DNA of 64,000 nucleotides, from contig CM049309.1 in the NCBI GenBank assembly GCA_026874595.1, positions 95,068,723 to 95,132,722 on the forward strand, given 5' to 3'. Of the stretch, positions 1 to 11,970 are shown piece after piece; positions within the stretch are counted from its first letter, which is position 1; the number at the start of each line of letters is the position of its first letter. The DNA is from Sipunculus nudus. Taxonomy: Eukaryota > Annelida > Sipuncula > Golfingiida > Sipunculidae. The translations under genes and the position numbers were made by a program. The notes beneath the pieces were generated by a model. It searched no databases, was not told where the DNA came from, and worked only from the letters and a program-made list of their open reading frames with translations.

Positions 1-3000
1 TCAGAGGCCGAAATCGCTGGGCAGTAGGCCTATCATGTATAAAACTGACGGTTAACTTCGTCTACAATATTCATTTCCCGTCCTTTCTTTCTTTGGAATA
101 TTATTAATTTTTTTTTACCAAAAATGAGTTGACAGTTTGACAGAGCCAACGCCGTAACAGACGAAGAAATATGTCTGAGGTCTCCCGTCACATATTGATT
201 TTTGTTTCACATGATAAATTATTTATCATTATGCCAATGACTTTATACCCCCCCCCCCCCCCCCATCTATGTTTTCTCTGTCTGATTTTAGTGAGTTTCA
301 TTTTCCTCGGGCAACGCCTGGTGCCTCTGCTAGTTATATGGACAAAGGACAGAATGCACCATTGATTTGGATAAGTCCTTTATCACAGAACGGCGGGAAG
401 ATGTCGGCACCTCCGCAATAAGATGCGCACAGGTTTACTGGCAAACACTTGATGTTTTTATGTTATAATTCTTTTTAACTCGCACTCTGTAACAAGGACA
501 GTCCATGTGAAACAAAGATGAACCAAGGCACTCTGGCCTATGTTTATACTTTATACACATGCCAGGGTTAACCAGACAGTGGATCTCCACTTGGTACTAA
601 CTTTTAAATCATAGGTCAGGTCACTTCAGCTTGTTGAAACGGGTTCAAAGGGGAATTAGAAGATGTCCTGTTAAACCTAAAAGCCGACGAAGGTGGCATG
701 CAGGGGGTCAGGTGATCTATCGCGTTGATTTGTGTTAGAAATATCTCAGCAAGTGATCAATGAATTGAATGAAATTTCGTGGAAGAATGGGCTAAGGTCG
801 TTAGAAGGATAACTATAATTTTGGACGGATCTGTGAAATTAAAACGCGGATCGGGATCCGGGTCCCGTCTAATTAAATTCTTTTTGTCTGCTGTTTTGTT
901 TATTTCCGTACAACATATCCGAAAATATATTGATCAACCATTCCTTAGTGCATGGCTAAATTTTCCACAAAATTTCATTAACAAAGATTGAGAATGTTTC
1001 ACATATTTTTAGACAATAAAGGTACCCTTGCCTTACTTGGGCTCGTCATGGTGACGTCGTAACCATGGAAGTTGATTGAAATGATAACGGCGTCATAATA
1101 AGGTCTCGTTATTGTGATTAACTACTGTTCACTGGCTGAGAATGCACCCTGTGAGGGTCTGTATAGCTAATGCCATAGTACCAATCCCTTCCCGCCCCCG
1201 GCTATACGCCTTGTTGGTTGTTGGCATGGCTGCTCTATGGTTTGCCTCACTGATCGAATGATTTTTACTTTGATTTCTCGGTCGAGTCGAGAGGGCTGGG
1301 CGGGCGACAGGTCTCGAGATACAGCTTTTGAAAAGCGATAAACACTATACATCTTTATTAGTTTTTTTCGCATCACAAAATCACAAAAAGTTTTGAATGA
1401 TTTAATTGAATTCCAACTTTTGTGGAAGGATGGGCAAGAGGTTTTGTTTCAAATTATGTTTTTAGTCGATATCACCTGAAGTATTCAATAAATTATTGTG
1501 AATTAATGTAAAATTGGTGAATATGGCTTGCTAAACTTTTGAGGTGTGTCTTGATGCAGGTACATGTTGGTGGAGATTTGAGCCTGGCGCCATTTCGGCC
1601 CTCTGACATTAGAGAGTGTATCCCCCATACTGGCTGTCAGAGTGCCAACGAGGAACGCGCTTTAAGGCTCTATGATAATGCAAATATATTCGTCATTTTT
1701 CAACACCCCATGGCCTATAAGTATGCTGTTACTTGACATAAACCAGACCAGTCGTGGGTGTTTTGAGTATACTTTTCAACAACATCTACCACGAGCCAGA
1801 TAAATTCCTATTAATATTTCTGCATATTGGTAAATCCCCCTGCATGTTTGTTGAATATCTGACGCTTGAATATGAAGATGGCTCGCACGGGTTACTGGAC
1901 GATGACTAATTACCATAGGGACGGAGTTTCACTTTGGGTTGTGAGTTCATATGTATTCTTTTGTGTTAATTCATCATTCGTTGCCTTATGTAAAGTTTAC
2001 GGGCAGTTTACCAAGATATAGGTACAGCACGATGGAAGACCACTGCAATGCATTTCTCCGTATTACTAACATCACGACTCAAGTTAGGCTTACCAGCCTG
2101 TAAGTGCATACTGAGTCGTGTACACACGCCTAGAATGAGCCTTGAGCGTGCTTCTAGTTTAAAAGCGGTACTTGTTACTCGGTACTTCAGCGGCATAGAC
2201 CGGTTTGTAATTTGGCTTGCTGTTGCCTCAGTCTTTATAAAGTGCTGAAAATCAAGTCAATCAGTTCATTAATTAGACTATATTATCAAATGCTAGTGGA
2301 TTCGTAATGGTTTCTTAGTCTAAAACTCTTATTTTGGTGAGTCCGTGGGGGTTTGTACCTTCATTTCCTTACAGACGTCCATCACACCGCAGACCAGACT
2401 GAAATCAGGTCTGAAATCTGGCCCTACGTCCATCACACCGCAGACCAGACTGAAATCAGCCTGCTGGCCCTCAGTACCAGTTAAGGTTTTGTATGAAACC
2501 AACGCTCCGTTCCATAACACAAATATAGTCGGGTCAATACACAGTTTACTCTAAAAATAATCCCACAAAAGGGGGTTTGACGAGTTTAGGTAGTAATTGA
2601 TGTCGGAAACAAGATAATTAAAATATGAGAAATCGGACTTCCGGAAACTGTTTTTTTAAAATGTCATCCAAAATAGCGGCCAAGAGGGATAAGGACCATA
2701 AATGATATATCATTTATCTTAGAATTGTAACATTGCTAGCTCCTATTAGGTTTTTGGAGAAAAGAAATTTACAGAAACCGAATATAACATTGAGTAGTCA
2801 CGTGATATTCAAATCCACGACCCTTAAATCACCATTAATCATTTATTTGAAATTTCGGTAATATATCTAATGCCAGGTTTTTATGGTCTACAAATCCAGT
2901 GAGATCAACTCAAGCCTCCCAGAGTAATCGTGTGACTGGCAAATTCAGGATGGCTTAAAAATGGCTGCCAATTACATGCAGTTTACGCTAATATAGGCAC

Positions 3001-3540
3001 AAGCCTCTGTTTGCCTTATTACTATAATTTTGGTGTTCGCACCGATTCTTTTAAAAGTAACCTATAAATCCAAGATGGCAAATTAGATTAACACAAATCT
3101 AAGATTTTGCACAAACATTTAGGGTATACAACATGAGAAATTAATACCATTACAAGTATCACTGGGTATTCAGATAACCTAAAGTATCAAACATGACATC
3201 TATGATGGCATTTAAACACTGGAAATGCTAAAACATGGCACAGACTTCTTACCTGGTAGCAAATTCTGAGACTGTGATATAATATGGAAGAGTAGGAGAA
3301 ACTTGACCTAAGGTTACATCTAAATTTCAGAAATGACGCCAGGAACTTCGAGCTCCGGGACTCGGAAATATACTTTGATACAAGGACTCTAAAATTTAGG
3401 CCCGACCCAGTTCTGTCGTGTACAGGTAAATGATGCCCAGTATGATGTAAATGTTGTTTAAAGTAATCTTAAACAGTTAGTTATTCTACCACACGTTTAA
3501 GACTCTTAGATATACCCTATTTTTCCCCTATATTCCGCAC
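1..3540. other. No gene recognised
   Basis: I see no supported coding exon, RNA gene or recognisable transposon protein here. Open frames are short and show no family motif. The stretch holds a 17-base cytosine run at 248-264 and one short tandem duplication at 2375-2460, listed separately. Base composition is like the introns further on, so this is probably intergenic or intronic DNA with old repeats. Confidence 0.5.
2375..2460. repeat. 51-bp tandem duplication
   Basis: A segment beginning ACGTCCATCACACCGC at 2375 recurs 51 bases later at 2426, identical for about 35 bases. It gives short open frames on both strands with a duplicated peptide, but nothing suggests they are real genes. Confidence 0.7.
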
Positions 3541-3544
3541 ACTT

Positions 3545-3900
3545 AGTTTTGTTGGTTATCTTGGCTCGAGTCCTGCATCCTTGACATCTTGGTAGCCCAT
3601 CCTTTCCGTCGAGGGCTCATGCATGTCTCTTGTGGATTAGTATAAGACCCAGAAGATTACTAATCTGCATTTTTAGCATGGACATCCTTCTGGTTTGCTG
3701 CTACTAGCTTTAGGAGCTTTTTTCATGCGACGATGTTAGCCTTTACATGGTCTTCAAAGCGTTTCTGGGACCTCCCGTGATTTCTTCACCATATAGGAGT
3801 TGCCTGGGAATCCTGAAATCGACCATCAGGATGGCCTGTCCTGTTCTGGGAGAATTAGGAGCGCCAAGATATCTCCAACAGACTAAAAAAACGATGTGCC
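3545..3900 (-). pseudogene. Eroded LINE tail fragment
   Basis: Read on the minus strand and across frame changes, this stretch resembles the extreme C-terminal region seen after the reverse transcriptase in some metazoan LINEs: a GRSQKRFEDHVKANI-like segment matches the usual pattern of GG.x.KRFKD.LK. It contains several stops and no catalytic domain. Seen: the short motif. Inferred: that it is a LINE relic. It could be chance similarity. Confidence 0.35.
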
Positions 3901-5039
3901 TCGGTCTGATTTATTAATTTTCTTTCCTTACTTTAGTACACGGACATATTATGTGTTATCTATGAGTTCTTATGGAATGTTCTCTTCCTCTTAGGTACTA
4001 CAGGGAATATTCTGTTAAATTCCCTGTGCTGCTGCTCCTGACGTCTTGAAGTTTTTTGAGGATGAAAATATCATCTATTCCATCTTCTTTTTTAGCTTGT
4101 TTCGCTGACTAGTTTTCTCGACCTCTTGCCATAATAGCCAGGGTTAAAGGCTATCGTTTGTATACAGGTAGAGGTCTCTGCTGGATTCGGTCCAGAGTGT
4201 CTGCACTTAGTGGATGGTCTGTTTATGTGAGTGCGATGCCCCGCTTCTTTTCTCAAAGTATGCCGATGGTCCTGTGTTTTCTCCCGTCTTACCTCCCGTT
4301 GTAACTGTAGACTATATCATGTCTATTGTCAAAGCATTCGTGTACCTAGTACACTGGATCAAGTTTTATCAGCTAAAAGTTTTGCCACTGAGCAGGTCTT
4401 ATACCCCCTTTCAATGATGGTTTACAGTCACGAAATCTGTCAATATTGCTTAATTCTGCACGATAACAGGTCAGTTTCCCGTTGTACTTTGTGAACATGA
4501 AATAACTTTCACAAAATCAGTAGCCTGCTTATCCCCCCTGTACTATTTGTTAAGTTAAAGATTTGCCAGGCCGTTAGTGATTACATTGAAAACTACCGTA
4601 AATATGTAAAAATAACGTAATTCAGTACCTGGATGATGTCACAGACTCGTCAGAACTTCTTCAGTTGCTAATACTTACGGCCTGTCGAGTGAATACAGTG
4701 AATCATGATATTTGCATATTAGTGCGTCACGAGATCGTTGGAGGGGCGGACCATTACCCCTTATCTGCATGTTAGTACGTCAAGCTTTATGTCCACAACG
4801 GCGATGACCTAACCTTTAAAGTAAAATCCCGTGTAAGACTCCAGTATCGGTGACGTAGCGAAAGATCACCCACAGGCGGTGCCTGGTAGAGCTAACTACT
4901 GCCCTGTTGTGTAATTACCAGTTGGTATGCCTGTAGCCGTGATTTGCATGTGTAATGTGTCATATACTAGAAATGTTTCAAGGAGTCTTGGACCTCCGTT
5001 TATCATACTCCTAGCTGCATGATTTTAAATCTTCTGGCC
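3901..5039. other. No gene recognised
   Basis: Two overlapping plus-strand open frames near 4.2-4.5 kb have no recognisable motif and no exon signals that I trust. I see nothing else in this stretch before the minisatellite begins. Confidence 0.5.
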
Positions 5040-6205
5040 TCGGTGTTAGCCTTTGTCCGGGGATCTTAGTCCTCCTGCCCCGGTGTCGGCCTTTGGCCGG
5101 GATTCTTGGACCTCCAGTCCCCGGTGTCGGCCTTTGGCCGGGGATCTTGGACCTCCTGGCCCAGGTGCCGGCCTTTGTCTAGGGTTCTTGGACCTCCTGG
5201 CATCGTTGTCTGCCTTTGTCCGGAGATCTTTGACCTCCTGGCCTCGGTGTCGGCCTTTGTCCGGAGATCTTAGTCCTCCTGGCCCCGGTGTCGGCCTTTG
5301 GCCGGAGATCTTGGACCTCCTGGCCTCGGTGTCGGCCTTTGTCCGGAGATCTTTGACCTCCTGGCCCCGGTGTCGGCCTTTGTCCGGAGATCTTGGACCT
5401 CCTGGCCTCGGTGTCGGCCTTTGTCCGGAGATCTTTGACCTCCTGGCCTCGGTGTCGGCCTTTGTCCGGTGATCTTGGTCCTCCTGACCCCGGCGTCGGC
5501 CTTTGTCCGGGGATTTTAGTCTTACTGACCCCGGTGTAAGCCATTGTTTAGGATTCTTGGACCTCCTGGCCTCGGTGTCGGCCTTTGTCCGGGGATCTTA
5601 GTCTTTCTGACCCCGGTGTCGGCCTTTGTCCGGGGATCTTAGTCTTCCTGACCCCGGTTTCAGCCTTTGTCCCGGGTTCTTGGACCTCCTAGCCTCGGTA
5701 TCGGCTTTTGACCGGGGATCTATAACCTCCTGGCCCTGGCATCGGCTTTCATGCATAGATCATGGACCTCCTGGTCTCGGTGTCAGCCTTTGTTCGGGGA
5801 TCTTAGAATCCTGGCACCGGTGTCGGCCTCTGTCCTGGGATCTTGGACCTCCTGGCCCCGGTGTCCGCTTTTGTCCGGGGATCTTGGACCTCCTGGCCCC
5901 GGCGTCGGCCTTTGTCACGACATCTTGGACCTCCTAGCTTCGGTGTCAGCCTTTGTCCGATGATCTTGGACCTCCTGGTCTTGGTGTCAGAATTTGTCCA
6001 TGCAGTACCTTGGACCTTCCGGCCTCAGTGTGTACCTTTGTCCGGGGATCAATGACCTCCTGGCTCTGGGGTCGTCTTTTGTCCATGGATCATTGACCTC
6101 CTGGTCTCGGTTTCGACTTTTGTCCATTGATCTTTGACCTCCTGGCCCTGGGGTCGGCTTTTGTCCATGGATCATTGACCTCCTGGTCTCGGTGTCAGCC
6201 TTTGT
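5040..6205. repeat. 41-bp minisatellite, left block (~28 copies)
   Basis: Tandem copies of a 41-base unit with the core CCTCGGTGTCGGCCTTTGT followed by CCGG(A/G)GATCTT. The period was measured directly: CCGGAGATC anchors at 5341 and 5382. Since 41 leaves remainder 2 modulo 3, three units make 123 bases and cycle through all three frames. Most units lack stops in every frame, which produces long artefactual open frames on both strands. Divergence increases toward the right end, where a variant unit containing CATGCAGTACC (near 5999) matches units in the right block at 14,090-15,540. The block ends abruptly at the gypsy element. Confidence 0.93.
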
Positions 6206-6219
6206 CCACGAGAAAGCCT

Positions 6220-7359
6220 GATATCATTGCTAAAATCATGCAAGATCTAGAAAGCAAAGGTTTAATTGAAGAGACTGAAGTTGAAACATAAAAAAATGAT
6301 AGCCTTGCTATGCAATCGGAATTAAAGAAGTTTGAAATGCAAGAAAGGTTAGAAAGAGAAAAACTAGAAAAAGAAATAGAAATTGAGTTTAAACGACTGG
6401 AGTTAGAAAGACTTAAACTAGAACATAGTCTACGTGCTGCCCCAACTCACAGTTTTGATGTTGGTAAACACATTAGACTTGTCCCACCTTTTCAAGAAAA
6501 AGAGGTTGATAAATATTTCTAACACTTTGAGAAGGTAGCTGAAAATTTAAAATGGCCTGAAGAAAATTGGACTATGCTGTTACAAAGTGTATTGACTGGC
6601 AAGGCCAGAGAAATTTATAGAGTTTTCAGTAGAAGCAGCTGCTGACTATGACCTGGTAAAACGGTTAATCCTAAAAGGTTATGAGTTAGTTCCGGAGGCT
6701 TACCGCCAGAAATTCAGAAATTTCGAAAAGCGCAAAGAACAGACCTACGTCGAATTTCCTAGAACAAAAGAGCAGTTGTTTGATGGTGTAGTTCTAAAAA
6801 TATAATGAAAGATTATGACAATTGGCGCCAGTTGATTTTGCTTGAAGAATTTAAGCGCTGCATTAACGCAGATGTTAAAACTTTTCTCGATGAGAAAAGT
6901 CCTGAAACACTTGACATTGCTGCTCAATTAGCTGACGATTATTCATTAACACACAAAATGTCCCTTACTAGCAAATCAAACCAGTCATTCACAAACAAGA
7001 ATGTAAATCAGTATGGTCAATAGAAGTTTACAGCGCAGTCACCAAGTACTAGTAGTCCTGATAGTTCAGCAAAGTCCATTGCTACATCTCAGTCCAAGTC
7101 CACTGTGTCTAAGTCCAACAAAGACCAGTCATTTTCAAAGAAAATCTGTAATTACTGCAAGAAGGAAGGTCATCTAATATCTGACTGCTGGAAACTTGCG
7201 AATAAACCAAATAGCAAACCTTCTGGGTTTGTTTCAAAATCTATGCATAACATAGTACAGGAGCCAGGCTTATTTCATGTAAATAAGGGGTACAACTCCT
7301 TTATTGACTCTAGAAAAGAGTTAGATGCTACGGAGGCCCACGTGCCTTCTAAATCCTAA
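6220..7359 (+). pseudogene. gag-like region, broken
   Basis: Encodes a charged coiled-coil segment (6310-6480, rich in E, K, L and R heptads), then a gag core beginning FDVGKHIRLVPPF and running through a conserved Glu/Tyr-rich region (6660-6960), then a linker and a CCHC zinc knuckle. Stops at 6289, 6520, 7021 and 7357 and shifts between 6615 and 6800 break it. The structural protein would package the element's RNA; this copy cannot make it whole. The N-terminus is incomplete because the upstream sequence is minisatellite. Confidence 0.75.
7150..7191 (+). other. CCHC zinc knuckle of gag
   Basis: Residues CNYCKKEGHLISDC fit C-x2-C-x4-H-x4-C exactly. Such knuckles in retroelement gag proteins bind nucleic acid. 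Confidence 0.88.
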
Positions 7360-7629
7360 GAAGAATCCGTAGCTTGCGGGGTAAAATCCTCAGTTGATTC
7401 CTGCGAGGAATTAAATAAGGCTAGGTCCTTTCAAGACTCCTACGAGGAGTATTCTCTAAATAAGGCTAAGTCCTTTTATGATTCTTGCGAGAGTATTTCA
7501 AAAGAGGCCAAGTCCTCTTATGACAAACAAAAGTTTGTTTCTGCTGAGGAAAATTCCTCTGTTGACTCACATGAGGAGTTTGATGATAAAAAGGATAAAG
7601 ATTCCTTAGATGACTCTGAAACAGAGTTT

Positions 7630-8001
7630 ATGACTGACACTGTCAATGTCAGTTCTTTGTTTGATGAAGCTGAGGTAGTAGATTCCTCTCTTGACTCTGA
7701 AATGGAGTTATTTGAGCCATTCATACATAATGGTTTTGTACCAGTCCCACTTTCAAGTGATTTTTCAGATTCTACCCCTATTAGAATTTTGAGGGACACT
7801 GGTTCAGGCCAGACTCTCATGTTAGCAAACACTTTGCCATTTTCTAATAGGTCCTTTACTGGAGCACATGCACTTGTTAATGGTGTGTTTTCAGAAAAGC
7901 ACACTTCAGTTCCGCTTTACAGTATCCATTTAAAGTCAGACTTGATTTCTGGGAATATTATTGTGGGCATAAGAACTACTTTATCCTTTAAGGGAATTTA
8001 G
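7630..8001 (+). pseudogene. Retroelement aspartic protease region
   Basis: A DTG catalytic triad lies at 7795-7803 in the context ILRDTGSGQTL, followed by hydrophobic strand-like segments as in retropepsins. An acidic, Ser/Asp/Glu-rich linker precedes it (7360-7700). The frame ends at a TAG at 7999, with another stop at 8032, before a linker (8053-8334) leading to integrase. Assigned from the DTG motif and its place between gag and integrase. Confidence 0.78.
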
Positions 8002-8364
8002 TTGCTACTAGTCAATGCTGTTGCAAGTGATTAAGTACAGCCTGTACCAACAGTGACAGAAAAGCCGTCACTTGATCAGGACACTGATCCTGAAAGTCAG
8101 GAAATTCCTGGTTTTTATCCTTCATGTGCTGTAACTAGATCTATGGCCAAGAAAAACACACATGAGGATAATGGTCCAGATAATAACACTGTGGGAGTCA
8201 CTAATGACTCGTCTAATGACTCGCCCGTACAGTATACAGCATTTTCAAGGTCAGAACTTATCGCGGAACAGCACAAGGACCATGAAATTTCATGTTTTTT
8301 TTCCAGGGCAGTTTCTAAAGATGAACTGTCATAGAACCCAGTTTGTTTCTATGTCAAAAATGGA

Positions 8365-9510
8365 GTGCTTATGCGTAAATGGCGACCACCTGATGTTTGT
8401 GCTGATGATGAGTGGGCCATCAAACATCAAATAGTAATTCCCGAAAGCTGTCGCAATGAAATTCTAAGCATGGCACATGAGTCTCCTTTGTCTGGCCATT
8501 TAGGTATAAATAAAACTTATCAGAAAGTTAATACACACTTCTATTGGCCTAACCTCAGGAAAGATATTGTACAATATTGTAAATCATGCCATACATGCCA
8601 GATGGTAGTCAATCCCAATCAGAATCCTCCTAAGGCCCCACTTAGGCCTATTTCTGCTTTCGAGGAACCATTCAGTGGGATTATTGTTGATTGTGTTGGA
8701 CCACTGCCCAAAACAAAATCTGGACATGAATACTTGCTGACAGTTATGTGCACATCTACCAGGTTCCCTGAGGCAATGCCATTGCGCAAAATTAATGCCA
8801 AAAGTGTTGTCAAAGCTCTGACCAAGTTTTTTACAACTTTTAGATTGCCAAAATCCGTCCAGTCTGACCAAGGGTCTAAGTTTTTGTCTGGCTTATTCCA
8901 ACAAGTTATGCTTGAGCTAGGTATAAAACAGTACAGCTCTTCGCCATACCATCCTGAAAGTCAGGGCGCCCTCGAGCGTTTTCACCAGACGTTAAAAAAC
9001 ATGATCAGGACTTATTGCTCTGACACACAGAAAGACTGGGATGAAGGAATCCAGCTATTGCTGTTTGCTGTCAGAGAATCCTTTTAAGAGTCCTTGGGTT
9101 TCAGTCCCTTTGAACTAGTTTTTGGACACTCCGTTCGAGGTCTATTGAAACTGCTAAAAGTAAAACTCTTGTGTGAAAATCCTGATTCTCTTACTTTACT
9201 GCAGTATGTCTCAGACTTTTGCACTAAACTACACAATGCTTGTGAGATTGCAAAGTCAAATCTAAAATCTGCACAAAGTAAAGTGAAAACAAGGTATGAC
9301 AAACACACTATAAGTGGACGTTTGAGTCTGGTGAAAAGGTCCTTGCTTACTTCCCATCCATGGCAGACTTCTGCAAGCTAGGTATTTTGGTCCTTACATT
9401 GCTGACAAGAAAGTCAGTGATTTAATTACATACTGTTGACACCAGATAGGCGTAAGAAGAAACAACTGTGCCATGTTAACAAGGTGAAACCATATTATGA
9501 CAGAAATAGC
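8365..9510 (+). pseudogene. Integrase, located upstream of RT
   Basis: The zinc-binding N-terminus shows HES..SGHLG and CKSCHTC (about 8480-8605). The catalytic core shows D at 8689 (IIVDCVGPLP), D at 8866 (VQSDQGSKF) and E at 8974 (GALERFHQTLK), with 35 residues between the last two, so DD35E is intact. A TAA at 9085 interrupts the frame, which then continues (GFSPFELVFGHSVRG) to about 9330. After frame shifts, a YFGPY stretch near 9390-9405 is the GPY/F motif typical of gypsy integrases. Role in the family: insertion of the cDNA into chromosomal DNA. It is non-functional here because of stops and shifts. Confidence 0.9.
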
Positions 9511-9642
9511 ACATCAGATGTTGTACATAATGTTACTGCTGTAAATTGTGTAAACTCTGACCCTGACCCAGTTAAAGTAGATACTGATTGTAAGTGTGAT
9601 GTAGACATTTAGTGTGGTACAGTACCATTAAAAAACTCAGAC

Positions 9643-11049
9643 GTGCTTAACAACCTGGATGCCAAACTGTCACACCTTACCGCACAACAACAACAAGACC
9701 TCAAGAACCTGCTGCGGAATTATGAGCATTTGTTTAGTGACATTCCAACGCGGAGTAATATATTTTGCCATGACGTCGATGTTGGCGAGGTACGCGCAGT
9801 CAAGCAGCATCCTTATAGACTGAATCCAGAAAAGCAAAAGTATCTACAAGATGAGGTTCAGTATTTGCTGGACAATGATTTTATTGAACCTAGTAACAGT
9901 AACTGGAGTTCACCATGTATTCTTGTGCCAAAACCTGATGGAAGTTACCGTATGTGCACAGATTATCGAAAACTGAACTCTGTCCCCAAGACTGACACGT
10001 TCCCGATTCCGAGGATCGATAATTGTATTGATAGAGTCGGTAGCTCCAGATATGTCTCCAAGTTTGACTTGCTAGGAGGAACCTGGTGGGTTATGCTGAC
10101 AGATCGAGCGAAAGAAGTGTCCGCATTTGTGGCGCTGCAAGGACTGTACCAGTATAAAGTTATGCCGTTTGGCATGAAGAACCCGCCAGCCACGTTCCAG
10201 CGCCTCATCCACATGGTTGTCAAGGACATTCAGGGCTGCGACGCATATATTGATGACCTTATCGTGTACAGCGGCACCTGGGAGAAACTTCTGCAAATTC
10301 TTCGCGACCTCTTCATAAGACTCAGTTGGCAACGTCTGACCGTCAACTCAGTGAAATCTGAGTTTTGTCATGCACAAGTAACAATTTTGGGTCATATTGT
10401 AGTGCAGGGTCAGGTAAAACCTGTTGATGCTAAAATAAGTGCTATTTCTGCATTTCCTAGACCAGAAAACAAAAAGCAAATAAAGCGTTTTCTTGGTATG
10501 GTTGGATACTACAGGAAGTTTTGTCCAAATTTTTCTGCTGTAGCTGAACCTTTGACTAATTTGTTAAAGAGGAAACAAAAGTTTGTATGGAATGTTCAGT
10601 GTGAAAGTGCATTTCAGAATTTGAAAGCATTTCTGCAAAGTTCACCAGTTTTAGCAGCTCCAGACTTTTCTGTATCTTTTAATTTAGCTGTGGATGCTAG
10701 TGATACTGCTGCTGGTGCTGTGTTGTTACAAGAAGGCAATGATGGCATAGATCATCCAATTTTTTTATTTCTCAAGAAAATTTAATGCAAACCAGAAAAA
10801 CTACTCCACTATTGAAAAAGAATGTTTGGCTTTGATTTTGGCGTTGCAACATTTTGAAGTTTCTGTTACTTCATCAGTGAGGCCTATCATTGTCTTCAGT
10901 GATCGCGATCCTTACGTTCATGAACAAGTTGAAGTGTAAAAATCAGAGATTGTTGAGATGGAGTTTGTTCTTACAGGATTACAATCTTGATATCATACAC
11001 ATTAAAGGGAGAGACAATGTACTTGCTGATTGCTTATCTAGATGTTTAT
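9643..11049 (+). pseudogene. Reverse transcriptase and RNase H
   Basis: A 380-codon open stretch (9643-10785) carries the gypsy-type RT. Motifs are VPKPDGSYRMCTDYRKLN, the first catalytic Asp in KFDLL, FGMKNPPATFQRLI, and the YIDD box at 10246-10257, then the connection region (FLGMVGYYRKFCPNFS). RNase H begins with AVDASDTAAGAVL; a one-base shift in a T-run near 10,765 moves the rest to another frame, ending with an ADCLSR-like motif near 11,040. A stop at 9610 lies just upstream. The first triplet at 9643 is GTG and is not a real start; this is an internal part of a polyprotein. Confidence 0.9.
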
Positions 11050-11172
11050 GAAATGTTGTAAACAGGATGTTTATGTAATGTTGTAAATAAGATGATTTTT
11101 GAGATGTTGTAAGGATTTAGTGATTGTGATCGCAAAAAGAAAGTTTTCAATGAAAACTTTCTTTTTACTTAC

Positions 11173-11854
11173 AGGAGGGGGAGTTTTAGAGGTGCTCTTT
11201 TTATTATATGACACGGGCGTAACACCTGTCGTGGCGCTCGTGTCTGGCCGCGTATTGCATTCTCTGTTTGGTCCGTACTGGTTGAACTCTCGTTGTCATG
11301 TAAGCCTTGGGCTTTCACGCCTGGTCGTGGGTCACGTGATGACCCTGGTGTGTGGGGATACACACGGCTATGTTCTTCTCGATAGTTCCTGAAACGCGTG
11401 TTTACTGTGTTGTATAAAATCCTTAGGACTGTTCGAAAAGTGGAAAGTTCTCGGCTTGAGGTGTGAAGGTATATAAAGGGGCTGTGTTTTAGAAGGGCGG
11501 AGAGAGAGCAGCAGAGCAGATTTCAGCGGACGCAGAAGCGTGTGTCAGTTTCTAGGACCTTATCCGACGAATGCGGCAATTATAGATTTTCTAAGACTTT
11601 CTCCTGGATTTTATGCATTTGGACCTCAGTTTACTTTCTGGATTGTTACAAGACCTTTACACTGGACTGTCATTCTCCGAGAGTATACAATTAAAGAACT
11701 TATCGTGGTGACGGTGTTGGTATCCAGGTACTATGCACATTATTTTCTGTGTGATTGTATCGACTTGTTGCTATACCGCTGTTTTACTGTACAATTGTAT
11801 TGATTTAGTGTATTGTACTGCGAGGGTTGTTTAAAGAATAAATTATAGTTAACA
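11173..11854 (+). repeat. Polypurine tract and probable 3' LTR
   Basis: GGAGGGGGAG at 11176-11185 is a good plus-strand primer (polypurine) tract directly after pol. Downstream is a TATA box (TATATAAAGG, 11470-11479), a purine-rich segment suited to a transcript start about 30 bases later, and AATAAA at 11837-11842. The right border is put at TTAACA (11854) because the L2 LINE tail begins soon after. The left border within 11186-11210 is uncertain. No matching 5' LTR exists in the window, so the borders rest on signals alone. Confidence 0.6.
11470..11479 (+). promoter_or_regulatory. TATA box in LTR
   Basis: TATATAAAGG followed about 30 bases later by a purine-rich start region, placed as expected for the U3/R border of an LTR promoter. 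Confidence 0.55.
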
Positions 11855-11872
11855 AAAACCACTGACTTCTTT

Positions 11873-11970
11873 ATTATATTATTATTATTATATTACAACA
11901 TTTTTATAGCGCTTTATCCAATAAGATTATCGCTCTAAAGCGCTTTACATTAGGCAGTCATGTAAAATGA
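11873..11970 (-). repeat. L2 3' tail with paired GCGCTTTA motifs
   Basis: Two AAAGCGCT-type motifs separated by about 25 bases, followed on the minus strand by an AT-rich trinucleotide run. This is the conserved tail recognised by L2-type reverse transcriptases and often shared by SINEs that parasitise them. Confidence 0.8.

Larger units (their letters stand above)
6206..11854 (+). mobile_element. Decayed Ty3/gypsy-type LTR retrotransposon with Gmr1-like gene order
   Basis: Domains in order on the plus strand are: gag with coiled coil and CCHC knuckle, aspartic protease, integrase (zinc-binding and DD35E core plus GPY/F-like tail), reverse transcriptase, RNase H, polypurine tract, 3' LTR. 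Integrase lies upstream of RT, opposite to ordinary gypsy elements but as in copia. Sequence motifs (FGMKNPPATFQRLI, YIDD, GPY/F) are gypsy-type. This combination is known from the Gmr1-like group. There is no 5' LTR: the 5' end abuts the 41-bp minisatellite, so the copy is truncated or rearranged. Nearly all conserved segments share one reading frame, interrupted by nine in-frame TAA/TAG codons (6289, 6520, 7021, 7357, 7999, 8032, 8332, 9085, 9610) and by frame shifts near 6.62-6.80, 9.30-9.60 and 10.77 kb. It is a dead copy. Confidence 0.9.

Noticed and set aside
5053-5472. 139-codon Pro/Gly/Leu-rich ORF, and a 121-codon ORF on the opposite strand
   Set aside because: Direct consequence of the 41-bp unit lacking stops; collagen-like GPPGPG is coincidental and both strands are open.
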